Shown here: positions 32,446 through 44,224 of the stretch, piece by piece
Numbering within the stretch: the first letter of the stretch is position 1
How the letters are laid out: the number at the start of each line of letters is the position of its first letter
The notes under the pieces: model-generated
What the model saw: the letters and a program-made list of their open reading frames with translations, nothing else
The model's database searches: none
Told to the model about the DNA's origin: nothing
Assembly (NCBI RefSeq): GCF_947179515.1
Contig: NC_067491.1
Location: 12,179,527 to 12,243,526, forward strand
Length of the DNA: 64,000 nt
Origin: Apodemus sylvaticus
Taxonomy: Eukaryota; Chordata; Mammalia; Rodentia; Muridae
Direction: 5' to 3'
Program-made: the position numbers and the translations under genes

Positions 32446-34934
32446 ATGTTTTAAGAAGTCATTCTGGGATTGAAAAAATAGCATTTATTTTATTATGGAA
32501 ATTAATTGACAGGGACATGTAAGGTTTGGCTTTTCCACTTCTCAGCCCTGGTTGCAGGGCATGAGGCCGAGCTGAACTGTCACAACATCCTTACTGATCA
32601 AACAGGAGGTCTGTCCTGTCTCCAGGGCTGGTGGGATAGCTCCCTGTGTTAAGGTTCATCCAAGCCTATGACTGAGTTGGACGCCCGGGATCAACAGCTG
32701 ACTCTTGTAAGTTGTCTTCTGATGTCCACACATGTGCTGTGTCGTGCGACCCACCCCCATATACGTAAGTAAATAAATAATAAATTTAATATCCAACCTC
32801 TGAGTAGCTGTACATACCCATTATCTGCAGTGATGGGTTAAAGCATTATTGATAATGGCTGTGCTTTGCTCCCTAAGTCACTGTGAGCACTGGCGATGTC
32901 TAATGATGCCCAGTCCACTGTCAGCGCCTGGAACAGAACACACTGGAAGCCCCAGCCCCCATAAAATTGAGTCTGTGCTTGTGTATAAGTAGCAAGAGCC
33001 TGCATACATGTATTTTGAGTGAGTGTGACAAGACAGTATCCATGTACGAAGTTCACACTAAGTACACTCAAGTTACAAAAAAACCCAACCAACCAACCAA
33101 CCAAAAACTCACCAAGTAAAGCTAACAATGTCTCAAGCAGGATTTTAATTGTGTGCTGAGACACATTCACAGCTATTCTTGAGCCGTGGTTTGGACACCC
33201 CCTTCTTAGATTCAGAGGGTCTGAGGCTGCAGCCCCAGGCTGGAACTGAAGGTCTGGAAACTTCTTGAGTTGCCATTATAAATCTCTGTTCAAGGACTGG
33301 AAAGTCTGCAGCCGGGGCCCTTTGCTCCGGATGGTGGTGGTAGGACCTGCACTCGGGCTGCCTTTCCTTGTGCATTAACTTACACACAAGTGTGGCTACA
33401 AAGACTCTCCCAGAGGATGTGAGAAAATTTACCAAGTTTCTAGGTCTCTCTCAACTCGGTCAAGTAGACAGCTAAGACTAAGGATGAAATTTGTTACTAA
33501 CTTACTACTATGTATCTGGATCTAAAAGACTTCTTTGTTTACATCTGTTGGTTTCCGCCATTGTATTTCCAGGTCTTGTGAAATTGCGAGAGCATTCTCT
33601 ACTGCTTCCTACCTAGTAAACCATTCTGTTTGCCATTTGCAGGTTTTTTGGGGTTTCCTTTTATATGCTTATCTCTTTCTGGAACTCACTTTTACGTAAG
33701 ATGTGCATTAAAGTGTCATTTTCCCCAAGTGCTTCCCAGGCCGCCCACAGCATTTGTCAAGTGGTCTGTTCTACTCAACTGAGCGCTATCTTTACACCAT
33801 GCTAAGTCCTCCGCGTTTCTTAGAGTATATTTCTGGACTTCCAGATCTACAACAGAACTCTGTGTTCAAACTACACTACCCAGGCGGTATCAGAGCTACT
33901 CTGGGTAGGTGGGAGTAGGAGGCTAGCCCCTTCCTCATTCCTTCTCTTTCTTGCCTATGATAACCCAGAAGATGTTCTGTGGAGATCTTGCGGTCCTGGA
34001 GGTCAGTTGGAAAGCCACCGATTTGGCCACTGTTTCTCCCTGAAGATAAAGTCAAGAGTGTCGTGGGTGCCCCTTCCCGCCCCAGGCGCGTAGACACACA
34101 CCCTTGTGAGAGAAGTCACATGAACAGCCCTGACTCATGTCCCAGACAGTTAGTTATGGAAGCTCTTGCGTGGGTGTGTGAAAGAATTTTCCAGGGAAAG
34201 CGGACAGCCCTATACAGAGTTCTGTGTGTCTATGTCCAACTATCAGCATAGTTACAGATATGGAAGTACAAATAGGTACCATGGACAATGGAGACAGAGG
34301 AAGACGCAACCACACGGTTGCGTGTTTGTCTCGCTGCTGTGGTGCCCAGAACAAGGCCATGCTACTTCCGGGAGGCAGACCGCAATCCGTAATCAGGGGT
34401 CTCAGTCGGTTTTATTCTCCAGAGGGAAACAGCGGCATCCAGGTGGCTGGCCAACCTTCAAGCCCCTCCAAGCCCTCCTGCCTATCCCAGCACCCCCTAC
34501 ACTCTAGGGTTAGAGGTCAGTGTGTCTTCTTCATGAGAGTTTTAACGCTTCAGCCAGTGTAGTAAACAAACAACTGGCCACCATAGATGTTAGGTAGTAG
34601 TTTTCATATGCAGTGCACACTAGCAATCGCCTAGTGGATCTGCATTCTGGAAAGGAATCCTGGTTGTGCATCAGCTATGGGGAGATTAAGGGTAGAGTTG
34701 ACCAACATTCTCAGATGAAGTGTTCAGTGACTTCCAGATGGGTCAAGTTCATGATTATTTGCTGCACTCATTTTCCCAGCCAACGGTTGGTCAGGTTACT
34801 TGTACTTGAAAGGAGAGAGAGTAAGCTTTGGGTTTTTCTCTCTTATTGGCACCGGAGGACTTGCGATTGATGAACCTGACCACTAGATGCCGCTGTTGCC
34901 TCACGTGAACATTGCCCTATGCCTCAGAGCGAGA

Positions 34935-34938
<4 letters not shown>

Positions 34939-34989
<51 letters not shown>
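34939..34989 (+). repeat. (GT)25 microsatellite
   Basis: An uninterrupted 51-bp GT tract between unique sequences. Confidence 0.97.
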
Positions 34990-34991
<2 letters not shown>

Positions 34992-35437
34992 TCCCCCGGC
35001 CATGTGGGTTACAGGGATGGCTCCTTTGTTTCTCCTATGTCCACCTGCCCATTTTGTTCATTTTGTTACATGTGAACTTGGTTATGGGTAAGAGGCACTC
35101 AGCTACAAAATTCCCAGCCAAAGTCTTGATGAATGGTTTCAAGTAACTTTTAAAGCTGTTGCTCTGTATGTCTTGATGTTGCAGAGCTGGAACAGCTCTG
35201 GGAGGCCGACCAGTTCAACCTCTCCTTTACCGAAAGGAACAATTTGGTAACCTCATCCGCGGATATCCTCAGTGGTGTCTCTGTGCACACCCTCTCCACA
35301 CCAGTATCCTTACTGATGGGAGTCATGCGGGGGCAGTTTCCGTTAAAGAGAGCAGTCTGTGTGCATGCTCCAATTGACCTTCCTTCTATGGCCCAGAATC
35401 TCCTCTCATGATTTCCAACTCAGAATAACTCAATACC

Positions 35438-35500
35438 CATTTACTGAGCAGTTTGAAGTCCAAGGTCCTGTGCTAAGCCTTTTAGGGGTGTTCCAGGGGG
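35438..35500 (+). mobile_element. MIR SINE fragment
   Basis: CCCATTTACTGAGCAGTTTG then CCTGTGCTAAGCCTTTTA follows the MIR order (TTATTGAGCGCC, then CACTGTGCTAAGCGC). It is short and diverged. Confidence 0.45.
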
Positions 35501-36429
35501 AAAACTGGGACTCTTAATATTTTATTACCATATATTTCCTAGAAAGACACATGACATTTCAGGGAAGTCTAATTTATACCAAGTGTAGACACAGGAATGG
35601 CTCTCAATCTAGAAGCTTCTGTCCAAGGGGGCTATATTGGCTTGTTGTAAGTACCAATAATGCTAATTCATTTGAATTTTAGGTAGATTTAAATTTCCTG
35701 GTCTTTCCCCCTGTCTGTGTCATATAGGTTTGGCCTAGCTTGTGCTTTAAAAAACAAAACAGATCAAACAAGCAAACAACCCCCTACCCCCAGCAAATTT
35801 CACCAAGCAAAACTAAACCAAACAAAAAACCCCAAACAAACCAAGAAACAAATAAAAAAGGAGACCATTGTTCAGATGGTGGCTAATGTGCACTTTACAG
35901 TCATACACGTCACCGAGCGACGCGGTGGTCAGTCTGCCTTCTGCATGTTTCGTGTCTTCAATGGACTCTCCCAGGCAGCAGCGGCGACACCAGCAGCTGT
36001 GCGCCTTTCGCCTGGTCTGACCCTCATCCTAGTCGCCAGAGCATGGCTGCCCGTGCGCGCCTGCTCCATAGGCACTTGAGACGGATCTAAGTTTTACAGG
36101 ATCCGGTTCTATATCAAGAACTATAGGAGAAGCTTAGCCTGGCTTTGGGATTCCACTCATCGATGGTGTTTTACAAATCTCACATGGTGACTGGGTTCCA
36201 TGGCTCTAGTAAGATGGCGACACACATGCGGACATCTGTACAGGGGATGTGTAGACAACAGTGTGGGCCAGGGACGTCGGAAACAGGTAGCACAAAGGTG
36301 TACACACCACATGCACTGGAAGTCTGCTGCGCCTCCTTTTCCCTCCCTCCCTCCCTTCCTCCCTCCCTCCTTCTCTTCCACCCTCTCTTTGGTCCCTCCT
36401 TCCTTATCTCAAGTCTCACAATCATTCAT

Positions 36430-36523
36430 ATCCTCTCTCCCCCTCTCTCTGTTTCTCTCTGTGTGTTTCTCTCTGTGTATTTCTCTCTGTCTCTGTCTCT
36501 GTCTCTCTCTGTCCCTCTCTGTC

Positions 36524-36590
<67 letters not shown>

Positions 36591-36595
36591 GTATC
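36430..36595 (+). repeat. Pyrimidine-rich simple repeat with (CTGT)n
   Basis: TCTC- and CTCTGT-type sequence passes into about 14 CTGT units (36527-36582) and ends in TCTCTCTCT. Apparent reading frames over it come from the repeat. Confidence 0.93.
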
Positions 36596-36824
36596 TAATG
36601 GCTGGCCTCAAAATCATCTCAATCTTCTGCCTCAACCTCTTCAACAGCAGGACAATAACCTTGAACTGCCACACCTGGTCCGACCTTTAGTTCCTCGAGC
36701 TCGGTAATGGTTTACAAGGAGCATGGCCTTCGGGGCCTTTTCAGTACCAATCTCCAGGAGGTTCCAGCTTAAAAGGGTGATCATAAGGCCAGGTAGCCTC
36801 TGTTTTTTATGTTTTCTATTTGGT

Positions 36825-36853
36825 GGGGGTGGGGGATGGGGGATGGGGTGGGT
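36825..36853 (+). repeat. G-quadruplex-forming run
   Basis: Five G runs of 5, 5, 5, 4 and 3 bases are separated by T or AT. This satisfies the standard G4 pattern with very short loops. No promoter or gene is seen nearby. Confidence 0.85.
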
Positions 36854-38460
36854 GTAAATGTTTATTAGAAGTCACACCTTTTCTTACCAAGGTGATCTGA
36901 GTGGCACTTCTGGTTTGTTTGTCCCTGGCTACAGTAACCATCAGTATCGTGGTGGCTGGATCGTCATGCTCTGGTATCAGTGGAAGAAGTAGCTATGTTA
37001 GCTAAGTGACCTAGTTTTACGTGTTGGGAAACCCCTGGAAACCGAATAGATAATGAATACTAAGAGTAATGCTTGCTGAAGGACTCCACAGGGAGTGGGC
37101 GGGCATAAGAGAAGGTAATGAAAGGGTAAATAAAATAAATAAATCCGAGGAAAATACTAGATGGAGTATTAGCCATCATGTGATCATACGTCTTTGCTGT
37201 GATGATGCTACAGTAAGGAAAAGCCCCTGTTGCTCAGCCTGGTCCTTAGCCACCCATTCTGGTAGATGACAAGCTTAGTTAACCAATAATGTTTCAACGT
37301 GCAGATATCAGATATTAGTCATCTTGTCATTTAATATTTCCACATCGTATCGTCTAAGTCACACCCTACCTGGGCCCCTGGTTTATCTAACGAAACTAGA
37401 ACCCCGTTTCCACACACAAGAGAGTTGGTGTTCTAAGAAGAAAAGAATTGCTACTGCAAGGCAGGCAGGTCAGCACAGCCACGGAAGACATATCTGTATA
37501 GTGTACTTCGCTTGGGTATGCAAATGACTGAGTCTATATTTCCCAGAGAAGTTTTCACTTAGCTGGCAGGGCACAGCACTTTATTAGCTTATTGGCTTCC
37601 AGTTTCAGCCGCTTCTCCTTTTCTCCCCACCCATTTAATATTGGGGTGTCCCGGAGCTCAACCCAAGGTCCGCTGATCAATATCTGCTCCGTCAGAGACC
37701 TGTTCTAGGCTCATGTTTTAAATACTGTTTTTATGGCAACAACTTCAAATGGACGCTTCCAGCCCACAGTTCCTTCTGACTTCTAGATTACAGACTAGCT
37801 GTCTACACAGTATCTGCGCCGGATGAGAGCATTTCAACATGACTCTGGGTCTACCTTGCCAGCTTGTTCCCTTCGGCTTTATCTCCATGGACGGTATCTA
37901 GGAAGAGCAGCTAAAAAAGTCAGACACTAAATAGAGGCCAGCTCACACAGGGACCCCATGGAGGCTGAACCTTCTCCCAGAACAAAGCAAAGATACAGCC
38001 ATTGTTTGGGTAGGCGGTTCCCTAAAGGCTCACTTGCTGAAGGCATGGTTCTCAAATGCAACAGTGTTTCCACAGGGCTTCTGGTTCATGATTTGTTCTT
38101 GCTATCAGTGGATCAAGCCACTGATAGCTTTGTTATTCAGTGGCATGCTGTGGAGGGGGGATGTGGTTGTAGGAAGCAGAGTTTTGGAGTCAGGTCTTTG
38201 GGGCATATTCCGTCCCCAACCTCCATCTCTTTCTCCCTCTCTCCTCTTCTCCTTCTCTCTCATTCTTCCTCTTTTTCGTGCCACCATTAGCTAAATAGCT
38301 CTGCTCCACCATGCCCTTCCAAAGCTGTGCAACACTGCCTCTTACCTCCTTTTTATCTAAAGCCTGCTCATAGCAGTAGATCTGGCTGACCATGGCTGGA
38401 GCCTCCAAAGCCGTCAGCCTAAGCTACCATTCTTTATAGTGAGGATTCTGCACAGGGATA

Positions 38461-38500
38461 AAAACAAACAAACAAACAAACAAACAAGTAAACAAAACCT
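38461..38500 (+). repeat. (AAAC)n microsatellite
   Basis: About eight AAAC units with one AAGT interruption. It could be a SINE tail, but no SINE body is attached. Confidence 0.9.
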
Positions 38501-39867
38501 AGCTAAAACAGATAATAAAGGATTTTCAGCAAGAAGTGGAATTGTCTGGCATACATTAAAAGGCGTGCTACCCGGCTTCTTCATGGAGAACTGATGTGAG
38601 GAGTATCAGACAGAAGCAGAGAGGCCTGGTAGGAGGCTGTCGCAGTAACCACAGCATGAGCTTGTGGTGTCTTGGGCTGAGGCAGAGGCAGTGGAGCTGG
38701 AGAGATGCAGCTATATCCTTCCTGCAATCTGAAAGGTGAGTTAGTGGAATTTCTTGGCAGGATGCAGAATGTGAAAACAAGAGACCAGTCAGAGATGACA
38801 GGGAACCCCCCAAGTCTGAGCAGCTAGAAGGGTGGAGACACAGCGACAGAGAGGTGGGTTCGGGTGGGTATTAAATATTGGGTGAACTATTTGAATGGGA
38901 AACTGAACATTCTAGAGAGAAATCTGCTCCGGATGTATGAATTGTGGAACTATCAGCCACAGATACTATCTAGAAACTAGTGATTGGAAGACAATACAAA
39001 ATTCTAAAACAGCCAAAGGAGACTCTCCTGTAGATGGTCCCCAAGTATTCTGGTCATTTCAGGGGCACAGTAGCTACTGACCTCTGGTGGTTAGAGGCTA
39101 GAGGTACCAGTGTGTGTTCTACAGTGCACAGGACAGCTGGCTACAAGACAGAATTGTCCAGGTCAAAATATCAGAAGCGTCATCCTTGAGAAGACCTTAC
39201 AAAGATGGAGCTGGGGACTCTGAAACATTTAATAGGTTACTTGGGTGATGGGGAATCAGCAAAGGAGACTCTAGTCATCATACAAAGGGGAGGGACACAA
39301 AGGTGGGGATCTTGGAAGGCGAGTGAAGAGACAGTTGTCCCAGGAAGTGTGCCAGGTGTTGTGGTGCACTCGATGAGAACTGAGAGTCCATCAGCGTGTT
39401 TGTTAGTATCCATGCCAACGGCGGTTTTGACAAAAACTACTTTGGTGGGCACAGTAGACAGATTCAAGATAGAACAGAAGGAGAGGGACTCAGGGCAGGT
39501 AGAGACAAAGAGTCTTTGGAAAGGCTTTGTTGCAAAGAGGAACAGAGAGATGGGGTACTGTCTGTCTGTCTGTCTGTTCAGGGGTGTGTGATAAGTGCCA
39601 GGAGTTTTGGGAGCTGTTAGACCACAACATGGGCCAGAACACAGGGCAGAAAAAGGCAAATGTCCAGGGATCAGTTATTTGGGGGCTTGGCTTCATAGGC
39701 CAGGAGCAGGTTCGGTGGCTTGGACCAAACTAGACCAAACCGATACAGAATATTGTTGTTTTGGAAAAAATCTGTTATCATTTCATGTAATGGACTAGAG
39801 CTGGCTATATGAATCTCCACAACACATCTGCTGACTTTCCTTGTCTCTTTAAATGTGTAGGGATTGG

Positions 39868-40186
39868 CTCCCCTCCTCCTCCTCCTCCTCTTCCTCTTCC
39901 TCTTCCTTCTCCTTCCTCCTTCTCTTCTTCCTCCCTCTTCCTCTCCTCTTCCTCCTCCTTCTCTTGCTCCTCCTCTTCCTCCTCCTCCTTCCTCCTTCTC
40001 TTCCTCTTCTTCCTCCCTCTCCCTCTCCTCCTCTTCCTTCTCCTTCCTCCTTCTCTTCTTCCTCCCTCTCCCTCTCCTCCTCCTCCTTCTCTTGCTCCTC
40101 CTCTTCCTCCTCCTCCTTCCTCCTTCTCTTCCTCCCTCTCCCTGTCCCTCTCCTCCTTCTCCTCCTCCTTCTTCTTTCTTCATTTT
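39868..40186 (+). repeat. Long polypyrimidine (TCC/CTT) tract
   Basis: About 319 bp of plus-strand sequence are C or T except for isolated G bases (in TTGCTCC twice and CCTGTCCC once). Higher-order blocks of CTCCTCTTCCTCCTCCT type recur. It directly abuts an L1 3' fragment. The 140-217 codon Ser/Leu- or Arg/Glu-rich frames are compositional. Confidence 0.95.
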
Positions 40187-40430
40187 TACGCTCCAGATTT
40201 TATTCCCCTCCTCATCCCATACCTCCTTCCCATCCCCTGTCTCCACGAGGATGTCCCCACCCCCCCACCCCCACCTGACCTCTAAACTCCCTGGGGCCTC
40301 CAGTCTCTTGAGGATTAGGTGCATCTTCTCTGACTGAACACAGACCCGGCAGTTCTCTTCTGTATGTGTGCTGGGGGCCTCATGTCAGCTGGTGTGTGCT
40401 GTCTGGTTGGTGGTCCAGTGTCTGAGGGAT
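40187..40430 (-). mobile_element. L1 3' fragment, antisense
   Basis: ATTAGGTGCATCTTCTCTGA, GGGGGCCTCATGTCAGCTGG and TGGTGGTCCAGTGTCTGAGG parallel the L1 piece at 8655-9240. It is 5'-truncated; the pyrimidine tract has grown at its 3' side. Confidence 0.6.
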
Positions 40431-40486
40431 AGACTTCTTCTTTTGTGATGTTGGTACAGCTATTGTGAGGTAATGGATGTTCAAAT

Positions 40487-40736
40487 CAGTGGTTCCCAAC
40501 ATGTGGGTCTCCACCCCTTGGGCGTTTTTGAATGACAATTCAACACTTAGAATCAACACAGGGATCACTTAGAACTGTGGGAAAACAGATATTTACATCA
40601 CGATTCATAACTGTCACAAGTTACAGTTATGAAGTAGCAACAAAAATAACTTTATGGCTGGGGCGAGGGGAGGGGTCACCGCAACATGAGGAAGCATATT
40701 CTAGAGTCACAGTGTGGGGAAGGCTGAGAATCACTG
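40487..40736 (-). mobile_element. URR1-like hAT DNA transposon
   Basis: The ends are imperfect inverted repeats: CAGTGGTTCCCAACATGTGG at 40487 and GGCTGAGAATCACTG at 40722. Inside are ATTTACATCACGATTCATAA and GTTATGAAGTAGCAAC, which are typical of the rodent non-autonomous URR1 family. Orientation is uncertain because the ends are inverted. Confidence 0.75.
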
Positions 40737-41526
40737 CTGTTAACTACCGCGGTGGCCACTTACCTGGCTCCGGTTTGTATTTCTTCAAGCCCGTCTCTAT
40801 TGCAGAGATCTTTCTCAGAGCTGAGTCAAACACATCGTTTTCCTGTTTAAAAACTGTTGACATGTTCCCTTCCTCTTCTGGACAACAGAGGCTCCTTTGT
40901 GTGGCCCCGAGGCTGTGCTGTATCAGTTCAATTTCCTGTCTGTCTCCCAGCCTCATAGCCTGTCTCTTCCATCCACGTTGGCTGGGTGTCCATGTCCACA
41001 GCCCACGTCCATTGTTCTAGGGCCTGTCCTTGTGTTTCAGATTTCTGTCCTTGTGCCTAAATCATTTGCTCCTCTGTAACACCGCGTCTACTTCCCTGCG
41101 TCTGGAAGACTGCCACTTAGTTTTCAAAACCCATTTCCTTCAGGAAGCTGTAGGAATTAAGATTAAGTTTGCTTACAAGTAACAGAAAGCACAACCGTGG
41201 ATTTGTTTCCACTCTGGAGTTGGGGTAGGAGAGAGGGGGCGGCGCTCTTTTAGGACCCATATGAGCTGCTTCTAGAATCTGTTCTTATAACAACCATCAT
41301 TTAACAGAGACTGGAGAATACCTGCTTGATGTTTCTTAGATCTGGGGATTGTGATGGTATTCTTGCCCGGAATGTACCTTTACTTCTGGGGAATTAAATA
41401 ACCATATGGTTCCTGCTTTATTTTGGTTCACATTTTACTTTGGACATTATTTTAGATGAACAGTTTATTAATTTATTTAATGACCGAGTCATGTGCTGTC
41501 TCCTGGGACTTACCATATAAAAAGGT

Positions 41527-41641
41527 TTTTTGGTTTTTGGTTTTTTTTTTTTTTTTTTTTTGGTTTTTCCAGACAGGGGTTTCTCTGTGTAGCCCTGGCT
41601 GTCCTGGAACTCTCTCTGTAGGCCAGGCTAGCCTGGAACTT
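41527..41641 (-). mobile_element. Truncated B1 SINE, antisense
   Basis: A T-rich tail (41540-41562) is followed by CCAGACAGGGGTTTCTCTGT, GTAGCCCTGGCTGTCCTGGA and GTAGGCCAGGCTAGCCTGG. The B1 head is missing. Confidence 0.9.
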
Positions 41642-42044
41642 TTAATGTTTCAGGTTGTGTACTATTAACTCAGCACTTAACCCTTTGTAATCTCTTGCGA
41701 TCTTGAGATGATTGGCTGGTAGTGTTAATTCCTATGTGTCCATTGATTTAATTATTTGTTTGGAAGTAATTACTAAGTACTTGTCACTTGGCAGCCTTAG
41801 GGCTTGGCACTGGGGGGCCCTGGGACCATGGCATCCTTCCTTCTGAAGGAGCTGTCGACTGGCCTCAGGGCGCAGAAGGAAAGCAACAGAAGAATGTGCC
41901 GAGGTTTTAGAGCGAGTGCGCATGAAGCGTCATGAGCGCCTAGAAGGGACTGAGTCTAGACGAGTGGACACTCGGAGGCGAGGAAGCTCTCAAGAGAAAG
42001 CAGTGTCTGAAATGACAGACCAGGAGGAAGCTAAAGCAAGGAGA

Positions 42045-42234
42045 GCCGGGCGGTGGTGGCGCACGCCTGTAATCCCAGCACTCTGGGAGGCAGAGGCAGG
42101 CAGATTTCTGAGTTCGAGGCCAGCTTGGTCTACAGAGTGAGTTCCAGGACAGCCAGGGCTACACAGAGAAACCCTGTCTCGAAAAAAACCAACAAAACAA
42201 AACAAAACAAAACAAAACAAAAAACAAACAAAAA
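42045..42234 (+). mobile_element. Young B1 SINE with (AAAAC)n tail
   Basis: A complete, low-divergence B1 (GCCGGGCGGTGGTGGCGCAC head, GAGAAACCCTGTCTC end) has a tail of AAAAC units. A perfect 12-bp target duplication AAAGCAAGGAGA lies at 42033-42044 and 42235-42246. This is one of the best signs that the window is from Mus. Confidence 0.97.
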
Positions 42235-43036
42235 AAAGCAAGGAGAACAAGGGGGCGGATTGATGGTGGTAGAACTTCCTGCAATTATCACTGACCCTAC
42301 TCTACATGACCCTGAGGAAGCTTACAATAAAATCCTATAGGCTTTATATATATATACATATATACATGTATATATATATCTTGGTAGACAAACACCGCTT
42401 GGTTACAAACCCTAGTCTCCACCCTCTGCATCAAATTACCCCTCCGAATAGGTTTCCCCGGTTTCAATCAGAGTCCCACTGGGGATTCCCCCTAGTGACG
42501 GCTTGGCGGTGTCCCTCCTACAGCCTCCTCACACTAATCAGCACTGCTCATCTGCTCTTGCAGTGTCACTGAGGACGAGGGATCAGTCAGAGTTGAAGGA
42601 CAAGCCGTGAGTCCATGCTACCACGTGACATGTCTCCTCTGTGTCATCCAGAACTCTGTCTTTGGTGGCACTGGAGGGGAGGGCTTCTCTATCAGTCAGG
42701 AAATGCTGACAACAATCCAAGGGGGTCTCCAGAAGAGCTGCGGAATGGTAATGCCAGTTGTCAACCTGACTAGGTGAAGGGATGTACTCAGATAGATGGC
42801 AAAACACGGCCATCAAGTGGGTCTGTGAGAGTGCTTTGGGGCAGCGTCAGGCCTTCAGACTTGAACTTTGGATTGATCTATGCCACAGGCGTTCTTGGAT
42901 ATAGAGCTTGCAGATGGCAGACTGTGGAACTTGGACTCTGTGATTTCATGAGCCTTTTCTCCCGCCCTTTTTCCCCTTGGTGAGCTCTGACTTGTACAGT
43001 TATACTGGAAAGGGGACAGAGTGAAAGTATTATTCA

Positions 43037-43220
43037 GGGACTGGAGAGATGGCTCAGTGGTTAAGAGCACTGACTGCTATTCCAGAGGTCCTGGGTTCAA
43101 TTCCCAGCATCCACATGGTGACTCATAACCGTCTGTAATGGGATCTGATGCCCTCTTTTGGTGTCTGAAGAGAGCAACAGTGTACTCATATAAATAAAAT
43201 AAATAAATCTTTAAAAAAAG
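43037..43220 (+). mobile_element. B2 SINE
   Basis: GGACTGGAGAGATGGCTCAG head, GGTCCTGGGTTCAATTCCC B-box, and an AAATAAAATAAATAAATCTT end with A tail. Confidence 0.92.
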
Positions 43221-43304
43221 CATTATTTATTTTGCAGCATTATTTTCTTCTGGTTATAAGAGAAATATACACTCATATAATATTTGAAAAATATTAGGAA
43301 ATAC

Positions 43305-43625
43305 AGGAGTGGGGAAATGGTATCATGGATAAGGTGCTTGTTACACAAGTGTGAGGATTGTGTTCATAGTCCCAGAAACCATGTGAACGTGGAGGTATGG
43401 GGGTGTATGTCTGTAGCCTCAGCATTGGGGTGGGCAAAGGTGGGTTGACCCCAGAGCTGGCTGGTCAGACAGTCTAGCCAGTCAGTGAGTCCCAGCTTGG
43501 GCGGGAGCCATTGCCTCAAAGAATAAGGTGAAGAGCAATAAAGTAGAATACCCAACGCTGATCTCTGACATCCACGTGCACACATGGGTACACAGACCCA
43601 CACCTACACACACCAACATACACAC
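43305..43625 (+). mobile_element. Composite rodent SINE (B4/RSINE type)
   Basis: A GGGGAAATGGTATCATGGAT head, a middle with GTAGCCTCAGCATTGGGG and a GCCAGTCAGTGAGTCCCAG block, and a 3' part with ATAAGGTGAAGAGCAATAAA, CTCTGACATCCACGTGCACA and a CA-rich tail match this long composite SINE type. Confidence 0.6.
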
Positions 43626-43720
43626 ACACAGATACACGCAAAATTATAAAACATATTCCAGACACTTTTGGCTTTAGGGATAAGGCCTTCTGTATCACAT
43701 GACAGCTTCCCATCATGTTT

Positions 43721-43723
<3 letters not shown>

Positions 43724-43787
<64 letters not shown>

Positions 43788-44031
43788 CTCTTTCTTTTTC
43801 TCTCTCTTTCTCTCTTTCTTTCCTTCTTTCTTCCGTCCTTTCTTTCATTTTTAGATTTATTTATTATTATATGTGAGTATACTGAAGCTGTCTTCAGACA
43901 CACCAGAAGAGGGCGTCAGATCTCATTACAGATGGTTGTGAGCCACCATGCGGTTGCTGGGATTTGAACTCAGGACCTTCGGAAGAGCAGTTGGTGCTCT
44001 TAATTGCTGAGCCATCTCACCAGCCCACCAG
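43724..44031 (-). mobile_element. B2 SINE with its tail expanded into (TTTC)n, antisense
   Basis: The B2 body occupies 43852-44031 on the minus strand (head GGGCTGGTGAGATGGCTCAG). The tail side is a TTTC/TTTCTC array (43724-43850). A 10-bp duplication CATGTTTTCT flanks the insertion (43714-43723 and 44032-44041). Confidence 0.9.
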
Positions 44032-44224
44032 CATGTTTTCTATACCAAGGAATAGAATACTCACATGACGACTTTAGCTAATCAGGATGCAGTTTTATGT
44101 ACAGCTCTCTGATACTACTTTTTAGGTAGTGCCATGTGTAGGCCATGAAACCTATCATTTTGATCATGATGAATCTACAGCTCCTTGCAATAAGCACACT
44201 CACATTCTGCTTTCTTGCTACTTA

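Noticed and set aside
39671..40337. Frames up to 217 codons rich in Ser/Leu or Arg/Glu over the pyrimidine tract
   Set aside because: Low-complexity composition explains the openness. There is no start context, domain or conservation pattern.
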